Positions 1 through 7,962 of a stretch of 64,000 bases of DNA are shown here, in pieces (the stretch's first letter is position 1; each line of letters starts with the position of its first letter). The DNA is from Chitinophaga jiangningensis (lineage in GTDB: Bacteria; Bacteroidota; Bacteroidia; Chitinophagales; Chitinophagaceae). A program made the translations under genes and the position numbers. The notes under the pieces are model-generated. The model made no database searches and was not told the origin of the DNA. It saw only the letters and a program-made list of their open reading frames with translations. The stretch covers positions 248,001 to 312,000 of the forward strand of contig NZ_FRBL01000003.1 of assembly GCF_900142605.1 (NCBI RefSeq). Reading direction: 5' to 3'.

Positions 1-132
1 GATGGATAAAACGGCGTTATGCGATAGTCCGTCTTCTACGGTGAGGTGATTAAATGTAATATCCTGCCCATAACTTTTTGTGTACACGGTAGGGAATAGC
101 AGGCATATCAGCAGGAAGCATCTCAAAATCAT
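1..132 (-). CDS. Hybrid two-component system sensor, N-terminus only (partial)
   Basis: The reverse strand from an ATG at 132 is open to the left edge, giving 44 codons. It starts with a hydrophobic signal peptide (MILRCFLLICLLFPTVYTKS) followed by ITFNHLTVEDGLSHNAVLSI, the typical first blade of the two-component-regulator propeller (Reg_prop) in Bacteroidetes hybrid sensors. In that family the periplasmic propeller binds an oligosaccharide, and one polypeptide carries kinase, receiver and AraC-type DNA-binding domains in the cytoplasm. It is divergent from the SusC/SusD operon, so it is probably the regulator of that locus. Only the leader and first propeller motif are visible; the rest is inferred. 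Confidence 0.8.
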   Translation of the reverse strand, partial: MILRCFLLICLLFPTVYTKSYGQDITFNHLTVEDGLSHNAVLSI

Positions 133-179
133 GCACTAATATAAGGATTGTATGTACCCAAAAAACCTTTTTTCTTAGC

Positions 180-250
180 GGGAGGTGGGCAGGACCGCCG
201 GTCCTGCCCACCTCCCGTTTTAAGACCGCCGAAGGCGGTCTTAAAACGGG
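180..250. repeat. Two tandem perfect hairpins sharing a CCC junction
   Basis: Hairpin A has 17-bp arms at 180-196 and 200-216 around a GCC loop. Hairpin B has 17-bp arms at 214-230 and 234-250 around a GAA loop. The last three bases of A (CCC, 214-216) are the first three of B, and the outer end of B repeats the GGGAGGT start of A. The element lies between the divergent regulator and SusC gene, so it is not a simple end-of-operon terminator. It resembles a REP-like element of the same design as the one at 38386-38451, with unrelated stems. Confidence 0.85.
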
Positions 251-288
251 AGGTATTGATAGTCAATATTTTGCGATGATATTTATAA

Positions 289-348
289 AATTCCCCCCAT
301 AAATTTAGAATAATCCCCCCTCGGTACGGACTGCTTATTACATATTTG
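289..348 (+). promoter_or_regulatory. Candidate operator/promoter of the SusC operon
   Basis: Two hexa-C boxes (AATTCCCCCC ending at 298 and TAATCCCCCC ending at 320) sit 22 bp apart, two helical turns on the same face. Downstream, CATATTTG (341-348) matches the Bacteroidetes -7 element TAnnTTTG with one mismatch. No clear -33 TTTG is seen. The direct repeats could be sites for the AraC-type domain of the divergent hybrid sensor. This is inference from position and spacing. Confidence 0.3.
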
Positions 349-384
349 TGTATCAACCAGGATTTCCAACTAATTCCAGCGTCT

Positions 385-3300
385 ATGACTAACACATTCC
401 GATCAACCTGTGCGGGAAGCAGGTGCCGCTTCCCGGGGATTTATTTGCTAACAGTAGTCATGTGGATCATTTTATCTCCACTTATCCTAAATGCACAACA
501 GAAAAAAAATTATTCCGGTGTAGTAAAAGACAAAGACGGGATGCCGCTGGTAGGGGTGACCGTGATGGTAAAAAATGAAAAAACAGGCGCCACCACCGAT
601 GTGAATGGTCGCTTCACCATTGCTGCCAAACCGGGCAACACTCTTGTATTTACCTATATTGGGTTTTCAAAATTAGAGCAGGTCGTGGATGCGCGGACGG
701 AATATAATATCCGGCTGGCCGACCAGGCAGGAACGCTCAACGATGTGGTGGTAGTAGGGTATGCCACCCAAAAACGCAAGGACCTTACGGGAGCGGTAGG
801 TAGCGTAAACATGAAGGAATTTGAAAAGGCGCCGGTGAAATCTTTTGACGAAGCACTCGCAGGCCGTGTAGCTGGTGTGGCCGTTGCCAGTAACGACGGG
901 CAGCCGGGATCGATCGCCAACATCGTGATCCGCGGTGCGGGCTCCATCACGCAGGATAACTCTCCCTTGTATGTGATTGATGGTTTTCCTACGGAAAGCT
1001 CCAATGCAAATGCTATCAGTCCGGCAGATATTGAGTCCATCGATGTGCTGAAAGATGCTTCCGCTACGGCTATCTACGGTGCCCGTGGTTCCAATGGGGT
1101 TATCCTGATCACCACCAAAAAAGGAAAAACGGGCGTGCCACAGGTGAGCTATAATGGCTACTATGGCTGGCAGCAGATTCCCAACAAAATTCCGCTGATG
1201 GGCGCATACGATTTTGTGAAATATGTGGGAGAAGTAAACCCCGGTATTTACGACTCCGTGTACCTGGCCGGAGGTGTGAAACTGGAAGATTACCGCAACC
1301 GCGAGTCCATCGATATGCAGGATTACATTTACCGCGTAGGACAAAATACCAACCACGACCTGGCCGTTCGCGGGGGCAATGATAAAACGAAATATTCCCT
1401 CTCCGGCAACTTCAACAACCAGAAGGGGATTATCATCAACAGTGGTTTTAAGCGCTACCAGGGCAGGTTCTCGCTGGACCAAACAGTGAACGATAAACTG
1501 AAAGTGGGCGTGAACGCCAATTATGCCTATAGCGAAGCTTTTGGTATACCAGTATCGGCTACCAACTTTTATGCCTCCGCCACTACCTTGTATTCCGTGT
1601 GGGGCTTCCGGCCAACAACCAGTATCAAGGGGCGCGACAGCGCCGCTAACCTGATCGACGACTTTTACGATCCGGGCAATGAGCTGGCCAACAACCAGGA
1701 CTACCGTGTAAACCCCTTGCAGAATATCCAAAACCAGTACACCATGACCAAGGCAGGCAACCTCATGGCGAACGCTTATGTGCAGTATGCCATCACGAAG
1801 GACCTGAGTTTGCGCATAGCGGGTGGTATCAACAGTGTAACCACGGAGGCGGATATCTTCAATAACTCAAAAACACAGTCAGGTAGTAAGTGGAACTCCA
1901 ACGGAGTGAATGGTAGTGTGGAATTCAGGCCCACTTCAGTCTGGAATTCACAGAACTCACTGACCTACCACAAAACATTCAATAAGCAGCATAACCTTAC
2001 CGTGCTGGCAGTTGTGGAAGCACAGGGGAATAAAACTTCCCAGCGTAAGTTTTCCGCCAACCAGGTGCCTAACGAAGATCTCGGCATGGACGCACTGGAC
2101 CTGGCAGCACCTGCCAATACTTCTCTGATCTCACTAAGTTCCCGCTGGACCATGGCTTCCGGTGCTTTGCGTGTTAACTACGATTATGCGTCTAAGTATC
2201 TTTTCAGCGCTTCTATCCGTGCCGATGGTTCTTCCAAGTTTGCGGCCGGCAACAAATGGGGCTACTTCCCATCTGCTTCCGCAGCATGGCGTTTCAGTGC
2301 GGAAGAGTTTATGAAATCGGCCGGCTTTATCTCAGATGGTAAAATCAGGTTAGGCTACGGTGCTTCCGGTAACAACAGGGTGGGGGATTTCAGCTATCTG
2401 CCGCAACTCTCCCTTACCAATAACCAGTACTGGTACTCGGTAGGTAACGGACCACTGGGGATTGGCGCGGTAATGACATCTTCCGGAAATCCAAACCTCC
2501 GCTGGGAAACAAATGAACAGGCCAATATCGGGCTGGACATGGCTTTCCTTAAAAACAGACTCACCTTAACGGTAGATGCCTACAAACGCACAACCACCGA
2601 TCTGCTGTTAAATGCTGCCCTGCCTTATGCACACGGTATTGAGAGCGCCAGTGGTTTTAAAAACGTGGGTAAGCTTGAAAATAAAGGCCTGGAAATCACT
2701 GTCGGTGCTACGGTGGTCGACAATAAAGCATTCACCTGGAACAGTAATTTCAACATCAGCTTTAACCGCAATAAAATCCTGTCCCTCGCAGAAGGCCAGC
2801 AGTCGATACTCTATGGTTCCGGTACTTTCTTTAATACCACTTACTCTGGTCTGTTCCCATATATTTCTGTGGTGGGCAGGCCTTTGGGAGAGATGTACGG
2901 GCTCGTGTTCGACGGGGTATATCAATACGGCGATTTTGACCTGATGCCAAATGGTACCTACCTGCTGAAAGGCGACGTGCCTACGAACGGCTCCGCAAGG
3001 AACGCTATCCGCCCGGGAGATATTAAATACAAGGACCTCAACGGCGACAACCAGGTGAACAACCAGGATTATACAATTATCGGTAGCGGCCTGCCTAAGC
3101 ATACCGGTGGCTTCAGTAACGACTTCCGTTACCGGAATTTTGATTTGAACATTTTACTGCAATGGTCCTATGGGAATGATAACATCAACGCTAACCGATA
3201 TGTATTTGAAGGTGGGATTGTCAACAACCCGAACCTGAACCAGTTTGCTACTTACGCCAACCGCTGGACGCCGGATAATCCGAGCAATACCATGTTCCGC

Positions 3301-3591
3301 GCCGGTGGGATGGGAAATGCAGCGTATTCTTCCCGCGTAATTGAAGATGGTTCTTACCTGAAACTAAGAACAGTGTCGCTGGGTTACAGTCTGCCTGCCG
3401 CCGTGCTGAAACGCGCGAAGATCAAGAGCCTCCGTGTTTACGGTGCCGCCCAAAACATCTACACCTGGACCAAATATTCCGGTATGGATCCGGAAGTGAA
3501 TGCAAGGCCAAACAACCTTTCGCCGGGCTTTGACTATGCGGCTTATCCGCACTCATTGTCGTACGTAACAGGTTTAAATGTCACCTTCTAA
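385..3591 (+). CDS. SusC/RagA family TonB-dependent outer-membrane receptor
   Basis: This is the outer-membrane import barrel for oligosaccharides, energised by TonB and lidded by the SusD encoded next. The 1068-residue protein has a basic N-terminus and hydrophobic leader ending in LILNAQ, then a carboxypeptidase-regulatory-like domain (YSGVVKDKDGMPLVGVTV to GRFTI), the SusC signature LNDVVVVGYATQKRKDLTGA, a plug domain (AGVAVASNDGQPGS, YVIDG, ASATAIYGARGSNGVILITT) and a long barrel ending in YVTGLNVTF. The reading frame extends upstream to a TTG at 346, but ATG 385 is the better start: it leaves a normal leader and lies after the promoter candidate. Its end overlaps no downstream start if SusD starts at 3602. 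Substrate is unknown; the GH88 in the operon suggests an uronic-acid-containing glycan. Confidence 0.95.
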   Translation: MTNTFRSTCAGSRCRFPGIYLLTVVMWIILSPLILNAQQKKNYSGVVKDKDGMPLVGVTVMVKNEKTGATTDVNGRFTIAAKPGNTLVFTYIGFSKLEQVVDARTEYNIRLADQAGTLNDVVVVGYATQKRKDLTGAVGSVNMKEFEKAPVKSFDEALAGRVAGVAVASNDGQPGSIANIVIRGAGSITQDNSPLYVIDGFPTESSNANAISPADIESIDVLKDASATAIYGARGSNGVILITTKKGKTGVPQVSYNGYYGWQQIPNKIPLMGAYDFVKYVGEVNPGIYDSVYLAGGVKLEDYRNRESIDMQDYIYRVGQNTNHDLAVRGGNDKTKYSLSGNFNNQKGIIINSGFKRYQGRFSLDQTVNDKLKVGVNANYAYSEAFGIPVSATNFYASATTLYSVWGFRPTTSIKGRDSAANLIDDFYDPGNELANNQDYRVNPLQNIQNQYTMTKAGNLMANAYVQYAITKDLSLRIAGGINSVTTEADIFNNSKTQSGSKWNSNGVNGSVEFRPTSVWNSQNSLTYHKTFNKQHNLTVLAVVEAQGNKTSQRKFSANQVPNEDLGMDALDLAAPANTSLISLSSRWTMASGALRVNYDYASKYLFSASIRADGSSKFAAGNKWGYFPSASAAWRFSAEEFMKSAGFISDGKIRLGYGASGNNRVGDFSYLPQLSLTNNQYWYSVGNGPLGIGAVMTSSGNPNLRWETNEQANIGLDMAFLKNRLTLTVDAYKRTTTDLLLNAALPYAHGIESASGFKNVGKLENKGLEITVGATVVDNKAFTWNSNFNISFNRNKILSLAEGQQSILYGSGTFFNTTYSGLFPYISVVGRPLGEMYGLVFDGVYQYGDFDLMPNGTYLLKGDVPTNGSARNAIRPGDIKYKDLNGDNQVNNQDYTIIGSGLPKHTGGFSNDFRYRNFDLNILLQWSYGNDNINANRYVFEGGIVNNPNLNQFATYANRWTPDNPSNTMFRAGGMGNAAYSSRVIEDGSYLKLRTVSLGYSLPAAVLKRAKIKSLRVYGAAQNIYTWTKYSGMDPEVNARPNNLSPGFDYAAYPHSLSYVTGLNVTF

Positions 3592-3601
3592 ATTGATGCA
3601 C

Positions 3602-5635
3602 ATGAAACGTATTAGTATCCTCGCATGCTTAGCTATAGCAGGACTCACCTCCTGCAAAAAATTCCTGGACACCAAGCCTACGGATTTTTATTCTACCGAT
3701 AATTATTATACAACCGAAGCCCAGCTGCAACAGGCGCTCAACGGCGTGTACGGCGATCTGATGCGCCCGGAGCTCTACGCGCAGGTGATGGGCTTTAACT
3801 TTGTGTCCACTACGGATGAGGTAATGTCCAACCGTACTACGGACGGGGACGCACGCGGCCTCCGTTACAACTACGATGCATCGCTGGTATATGTTTCCAG
3901 CATCTGGCGCTACGCTTATGTGGGCATTAACAATGTGAATACCCTGCTGGAGAATATCAATAAACCGCAAATGGATGAAGCCCGCCGCAGTATTATAAAA
4001 GGGCAGGCGCTGTTTATCCGTGGTTTCCTTTATTTCATATTAACCAGTAACTACGGTGACGTACCCGTAGTGTTAAAAACGCCAGCCATCAGCGACGTGA
4101 ATATTCCGCAGGTAAAACAGGCGGAGGTATATGCACAGGTTGAAAAGGATATGAAGGAGGCGGAAACCCTGCTGAAAGACTATACCGTGGCACAGGCTAA
4201 GTTCAATGATGTGGTTACGCTTACGGCGGTGCAAGCCATGCTGGCCCGTGTATACCTATACTGGGCAGGCTATCCGCAGAACAATGCCGCCAAATACCAG
4301 GACGTGATTACTTACACCGATAAAGTAATTACCTCCGGCCTGCATGCCCTCAATCCGGATTACCGGCAGGTGTTCATCAACCTGGCGCAGGATAAATATG
4401 ATGTGAAGGAGAACATCTGGGAGTTGGGCTCCCTCGGTGCTGCTGCCGGTGTGGTAAATAAGTCGGGGAATGATATTGGCAATTTCGTGGGCATACAATC
4501 CTCGCTCACGGCCAATGACACCAGTTCTTACAACTCCGCTGCCTGGGTATGGGTAACCAAAAAACTTTTTGATGCCTATGAAACTGATCCGGGCAGTACG
4601 GCTACGCCGAATAAATCGTCACTGGATATACGCCGCGACTGGAACTGTGCCAACTACCTGTACAGCGGTACCAGTCCGCGTGTTAAGGCTGCCCGTCCTA
4701 ATCCATGGCAGATGTGCGCCGGTAAATTCAGAAGAGAATATGTGCCACAGTCGATCCGCAACACCAATGGCGTTGGCGGTACCTATAATATTAACTGGCC
4801 GATGATCCGATATTCCGATGTATTGCTGATGCGTGCGGAAGCGGAGAATTATGTGAACGGCCCCGGTAACGCCTATACGTACATTAACCAGGTGCGTAAA
4901 CGTGGCTATGGTATCATGAATGGTAACGTCGTGAAATCAGTGACTATTACCAGCGCAGGCAGCGGTTACACCACCGCGCCGGCGGTAACCATCACCGGTG
5001 GCGGTGGGAACGGAGCCACGGCTACTGCGGTGATAACCGGTAATGCCGTGAGTGGTATTTATTTAAGTTCACCAGGTGCATTAACGCCGGGCAGTTACTA
5101 TAGCTCCGCACCTGTAGTGGTGATTGGTACTTTCTGGACGCCGGGTGTAGCTTATACTACCGGCATGCAGATTACCAATGGCGGTAATTTATATACTGTT
5201 ACCACACCGGGTACTTCTACCAATACACCTCCCACACATACAACAGGTGCTTCTGCTGCATCCGTAACAGGAGCAGTGTTTACCTATGCCGGCAAAGCAG
5301 CTACGGCTACAGCCACCATTACAACGGGTAATGAATCCGACCTTATGCCGGGGCTGGACAAAGAAGCATTTTTACAGGCGATTAAAGATGAGCGCATGCG
5401 GGAGCTGTGTTTTGAGGCGGTGCGTAAAGCGGACCTGATCCGCTGGGGCAACTTCCTGGCCGACATGCAGAACTTTGCGGTGTGGGCTACTGCCAACGGT
5501 GCCGGTGTAACCTCCACTGGTAATCCCAATGGTTTGCAGGGTATACGCAATATCATGCAGCGCCATGTGTTGCTGCCCAAGCCTACCTATGAACTTAATC
5601 TTAACCGCTTACTTACGCAAAACGAAGGCTGGTAA
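3602..5635 (+). CDS. SusD/RagB family glycan-binding lipoprotein with a large insertion
   Basis: Surface lipoprotein partner of the preceding SusC. ATG 3602 gives a 677-residue protein with lipobox LTSC (lipidated Cys18) and the typical start CKKFLDTKPTDFY. The SusD repeats (QALNGVYGDL, RGFLYFILTSNYGDVPVV, LYWAGYPQN) and the C-terminal signature (ERMRELCFEAVRKADLIRWG) are present. SusD proteins are usually about 500-560 residues. The extra length lies at roughly residues 444-579 (about 4930-5337), a Gly/Thr/Ala-rich block (AGSGYTTAPAVTITGGGGNG, GGNLYTVTTPGTS, PPTHTTGA) placed between the YINQVRKRGYG helix and the ERMREL helix. That block resembles phage tail-fibre modules. Earlier in-frame ATGs exist at 3578 and 3596, but 3602 gives a compact lipoprotein leader. 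Confidence 0.93.
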   Translation: MKRISILACLAIAGLTSCKKFLDTKPTDFYSTDNYYTTEAQLQQALNGVYGDLMRPELYAQVMGFNFVSTTDEVMSNRTTDGDARGLRYNYDASLVYVSSIWRYAYVGINNVNTLLENINKPQMDEARRSIIKGQALFIRGFLYFILTSNYGDVPVVLKTPAISDVNIPQVKQAEVYAQVEKDMKEAETLLKDYTVAQAKFNDVVTLTAVQAMLARVYLYWAGYPQNNAAKYQDVITYTDKVITSGLHALNPDYRQVFINLAQDKYDVKENIWELGSLGAAAGVVNKSGNDIGNFVGIQSSLTANDTSSYNSAAWVWVTKKLFDAYETDPGSTATPNKSSLDIRRDWNCANYLYSGTSPRVKAARPNPWQMCAGKFRREYVPQSIRNTNGVGGTYNINWPMIRYSDVLLMRAEAENYVNGPGNAYTYINQVRKRGYGIMNGNVVKSVTITSAGSGYTTAPAVTITGGGGNGATATAVITGNAVSGIYLSSPGALTPGSYYSSAPVVVIGTFWTPGVAYTTGMQITNGGNLYTVTTPGTSTNTPPTHTTGASAASVTGAVFTYAGKAATATATITTGNESDLMPGLDKEAFLQAIKDERMRELCFEAVRKADLIRWGNFLADMQNFAVWATANGAGVTSTGNPNGLQGIRNIMQRHVLLPKPTYELNLNRLLTQNEGW

Positions 5636-5653
5636 TTCAAAACGTAATTAGTT

Positions 5654-6565
5654 ATGAAAAAATCATTGATCATATTATTCGCTGTGGTGGCGGTTTCCTG
5701 CTCGAAAAAGATGGAGGTGGAAACACCCGATTTCCAGGTGGCCATGGATCCTGCTCACCTGGTTACCGATACTTTTATCTATCGTTTGGGAGATACTACC
5801 CGCTTCCGCTTCAGCGGGAGTATAGGTAATATAGCGTTTTACTCAGGGGAAGCCGGCAAGCGCTACGCTGGCCGCACAGCGGGTTACCAGCTGGGCAAGC
5901 TCACCCTGAAGTTTTCTACCAAAGCAGAGTTTGGTGCGCAAACCAATACGCTGCAGGTACTGGCCACCAACAAATTACCCGGCCTGGATTCTGCCTCAGT
6001 TGTTAATGCCAGCTGGACCAACATCAGCAATCGTGGCGCACTGGCCACCAGCGCAACGGTGGTGCCTTTCGGTACAGCCGATATTACGGACCTGGTGGGC
6101 AATGCCAACGATTCACTGTTTATCGCATTCCGGTACAGCGGGGTAACGGGATCGACCCAACGTACCTGGACCATCACTGATTTAGCAGTGAACAATGAAT
6201 TACCTGAAAAAACAGTGTCCCTTTCCACTATCGGTACGGATGTAGCTTACTGGACGCGTTACGGAAATGTATGGAGCCCGGCAAATGCCCGGTGGACACC
6301 TTCGGCCACAGACCTGAAAATTACTGGTGGTGGTGCCACTGCCGCCTCCAACACCAGCTGGATCATTACCAAGCCGCTGTATGTAGGGCGTGTGCCCGGC
6401 GACGTTAGTGTGGGGATTAAAAGTATCAACGAGCCCAACCTGGCAGGCTATGCCTACCTGTATCCGGCACCGGGTGTATATAAAGCTACATTCGTAGCCT
6501 TTAACCATACCCTCGATGAACAGAAGAGTACCGTAAAAGAATTTGTAATTAAAGTGATACCATAG
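5654..6565 (+). CDS. DUF5017-type surface lipoprotein of the Sus locus
   Basis: A 303-residue lipoprotein (MKKSLIILFAVVAVSC, lipidated Cys16) with the start typical of DUF5017 proteins: PDFQV, then YRLGDTTRFRFSGSIGNIAF and YSGEAGKRY. Proteins of this kind follow SusD in many Bacteroidetes loci and probably act as accessory glycan-binding proteins on the cell surface. The remainder looks like beta-sandwich sequence, ending YPAPGVYKATFVAFNHTLDE and KEFVIKVIP, as in a C-terminal Ig-like module. It lies 18 bp after SusD and 4 bp before the GH88 gene, so the four genes form one transcription unit. No catalytic motif is visible; the binding role is inferred from family context. Confidence 0.75.
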   Translation: MKKSLIILFAVVAVSCSKKMEVETPDFQVAMDPAHLVTDTFIYRLGDTTRFRFSGSIGNIAFYSGEAGKRYAGRTAGYQLGKLTLKFSTKAEFGAQTNTLQVLATNKLPGLDSASVVNASWTNISNRGALATSATVVPFGTADITDLVGNANDSLFIAFRYSGVTGSTQRTWTITDLAVNNELPEKTVSLSTIGTDVAYWTRYGNVWSPANARWTPSATDLKITGGGATAASNTSWIITKPLYVGRVPGDVSVGIKSINEPNLAGYAYLYPAPGVYKATFVAFNHTLDEQKSTVKEFVIKVIP

Positions 6566-6569
6566 TAAC

Positions 6570-7808
6570 ATGAAACCATTGCTTCAAATCATTATTGCAG
6601 CCGCCGGTCTGACAGCTTTTACGCTTAGCACAGAAAAGGATTTCCTCAGTAGCAATACCGGTTATGCCCGCCAGCAACTAAACCACATGCTAAAGGAAAC
6701 GGCTACACGGGATAGCCTGGCCTTTCCACGGACCACCGATGCCGCCGGCCGCATGACTACCACTTCCATGTACGATTGGACACCGGGATTTTTTCCGGGC
6801 TCGCTATGGTACAGTTATGAGCAAACAAAAGATCCGGCGATCTATCAGCAGGCCATCCGCTGGACGGAGAAGCTCGAACCACTCAAAGATTTTACCCAGC
6901 ATCATGACCTCGGCTTTATGATGTATTGCAGCTACGGTAACGCCTATAGGATTACAGGCAACAAAGCCTACCGCGATATCCTGATCCAGGGAGCCCGCTC
7001 ACTGAGTACCCGCTTTAACCCGGTAACCGGTAGTATCAAAAGCTGGAATGCGTTTAAGTCGTGGCACGGTGAACAGAAATATTACTACCCCGTGATCATC
7101 GATAACCTGATGAACCTGGAGCTGCTCTTTTTTGCGGCTAAGGAAACAGGTGACACCAGCTTCAGACATATAGCAGTAAGCCATGCTTTGCAGGCGATGA
7201 AAAACCAAATCCGCCCTGACTACAGCTCTTACCACGTGGTATGTTATGATACCCTCACCGGCAAAGTGCTGGCACGCGAAACCGCGCAGGGGTACGCGGA
7301 TAACTCCACCTGGGCACGCGGGCAGGCATGGGGCATCTATGGCTTTACCATGATCTACAGAGAAACCAAAGATCCCCGCTTCCTGAAAACCGCTACCGGT
7401 ATGGCTGATTGGTTCCTTAACAGCAGGAACCTGCCGGCGGATAAAGTACCGTACTGGGATTTCAATGCCATGCAAAAAGGTTATACGCCGGGTGTGCGTT
7501 CCTACGCCAACCAGGTGACAACGAAATACAGGGATGTATCCGCCGCGGCAATTGTGGCTGCTGCCTTGTTTGAGCTGAGCCAATATCAGACGCCGGCAAA
7601 AGGAGAGCAGTACCGCAAAACAGCCATTGCCATGCTACACACCCTCGCCGGGCCGGCTTATAAAGCACCCGAAGGACAAAACGGCAATTTTATGCTGATG
7701 CACAGCGTAGGCAGTATTCCGCATCATACTGAAATAGATGTACCATTGGTATATGCCGATTACTACTTCATGGAAGCGTTACAGCGCTATCAGGCAACCT
7801 TGAAGTAA
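6570..7808 (+). CDS. GH88 family unsaturated glucuronyl hydrolase
   Basis: A 412-residue (alpha/alpha)6-barrel enzyme of GH88, which hydrates the 4,5-double bond of unsaturated uronic acids left at the non-reducing end by polysaccharide lyases. Visible family features are MYDWTPGFFPGSLWY, HHDLGFMMYCSYGNAYR with Asp113, YYYPVIIDNLMNLELL with Asp178 (the likely catalytic pair), ADNSTWARGQAWGIYGF, and HSVGSIPHHTEIDVPLVYADYYF near the end. The leader (LLQIIIAAAGLTAFTLS) suggests periplasmic export. As last gene of the Sus operon it implies a lyase-generated substrate such as a glycosaminoglycan, ulvan-like or glucuronate-containing plant or microbial polymer. No lyase is in the window. Confidence 0.88.
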   Translation: MKPLLQIIIAAAGLTAFTLSTEKDFLSSNTGYARQQLNHMLKETATRDSLAFPRTTDAAGRMTTTSMYDWTPGFFPGSLWYSYEQTKDPAIYQQAIRWTEKLEPLKDFTQHHDLGFMMYCSYGNAYRITGNKAYRDILIQGARSLSTRFNPVTGSIKSWNAFKSWHGEQKYYYPVIIDNLMNLELLFFAAKETGDTSFRHIAVSHALQAMKNQIRPDYSSYHVVCYDTLTGKVLARETAQGYADNSTWARGQAWGIYGFTMIYRETKDPRFLKTATGMADWFLNSRNLPADKVPYWDFNAMQKGYTPGVRSYANQVTTKYRDVSAAAIVAAALFELSQYQTPAKGEQYRKTAIAMLHTLAGPAYKAPEGQNGNFMLMHSVGSIPHHTEIDVPLVYADYYFMEALQRYQATLK

Positions 7809-7838
7809 GGCTGTTTTTTGAGCAATAACAGCATAGGG

Positions 7839-7869
7839 GAGGCGCCGGTTGATGGCGCCTCTCTTTTTT
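7839..7869 (+). terminator. Rho-independent terminator of the SusCD-GH88 operon
   Basis: GAGGCGCC (7839-7846) pairs with GGCGCCTC (7854-7861) around the loop GGTTGAT and is followed by CTCTTTTTTG. It begins about 30 bp after the GH88 stop codon. Confidence 0.85.
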
Positions 7870-7936
7870 GTTGGAAGAATTATAAATCCTACCCGCCCTG
7901 TTATAAATCATACTCCTATATAGCCTGCAACAAGTG

Positions 7937-7944
7937 TAACTTTG
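7937..7944 (+). promoter_or_regulatory. Bacteroidetes -7 promoter element
   Basis: TAACTTTG matches TAnnTTTG exactly, 19 bp before ATG 7963. Transcription would begin near 7951, after the earlier ATG at 7942, which favours 7963 as the start. No good -33 box is seen. Confidence 0.4.
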
Positions 7945-7962
7945 GACAAAAGAACTACAGCC

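Noticed and set aside
129..395. An 88-codon open frame on the minus strand
   Set aside because: It crosses the tandem hairpins and the SusC promoter region; the low-complexity product shows no family features, while the true minus gene starts at 132 in another frame.
673..1731. A 352-codon open frame antisense to SusC
   Set aside because: It is a long shadow of the GC-rich SusC codons; the sense protein is a clear TonB-dependent receptor.
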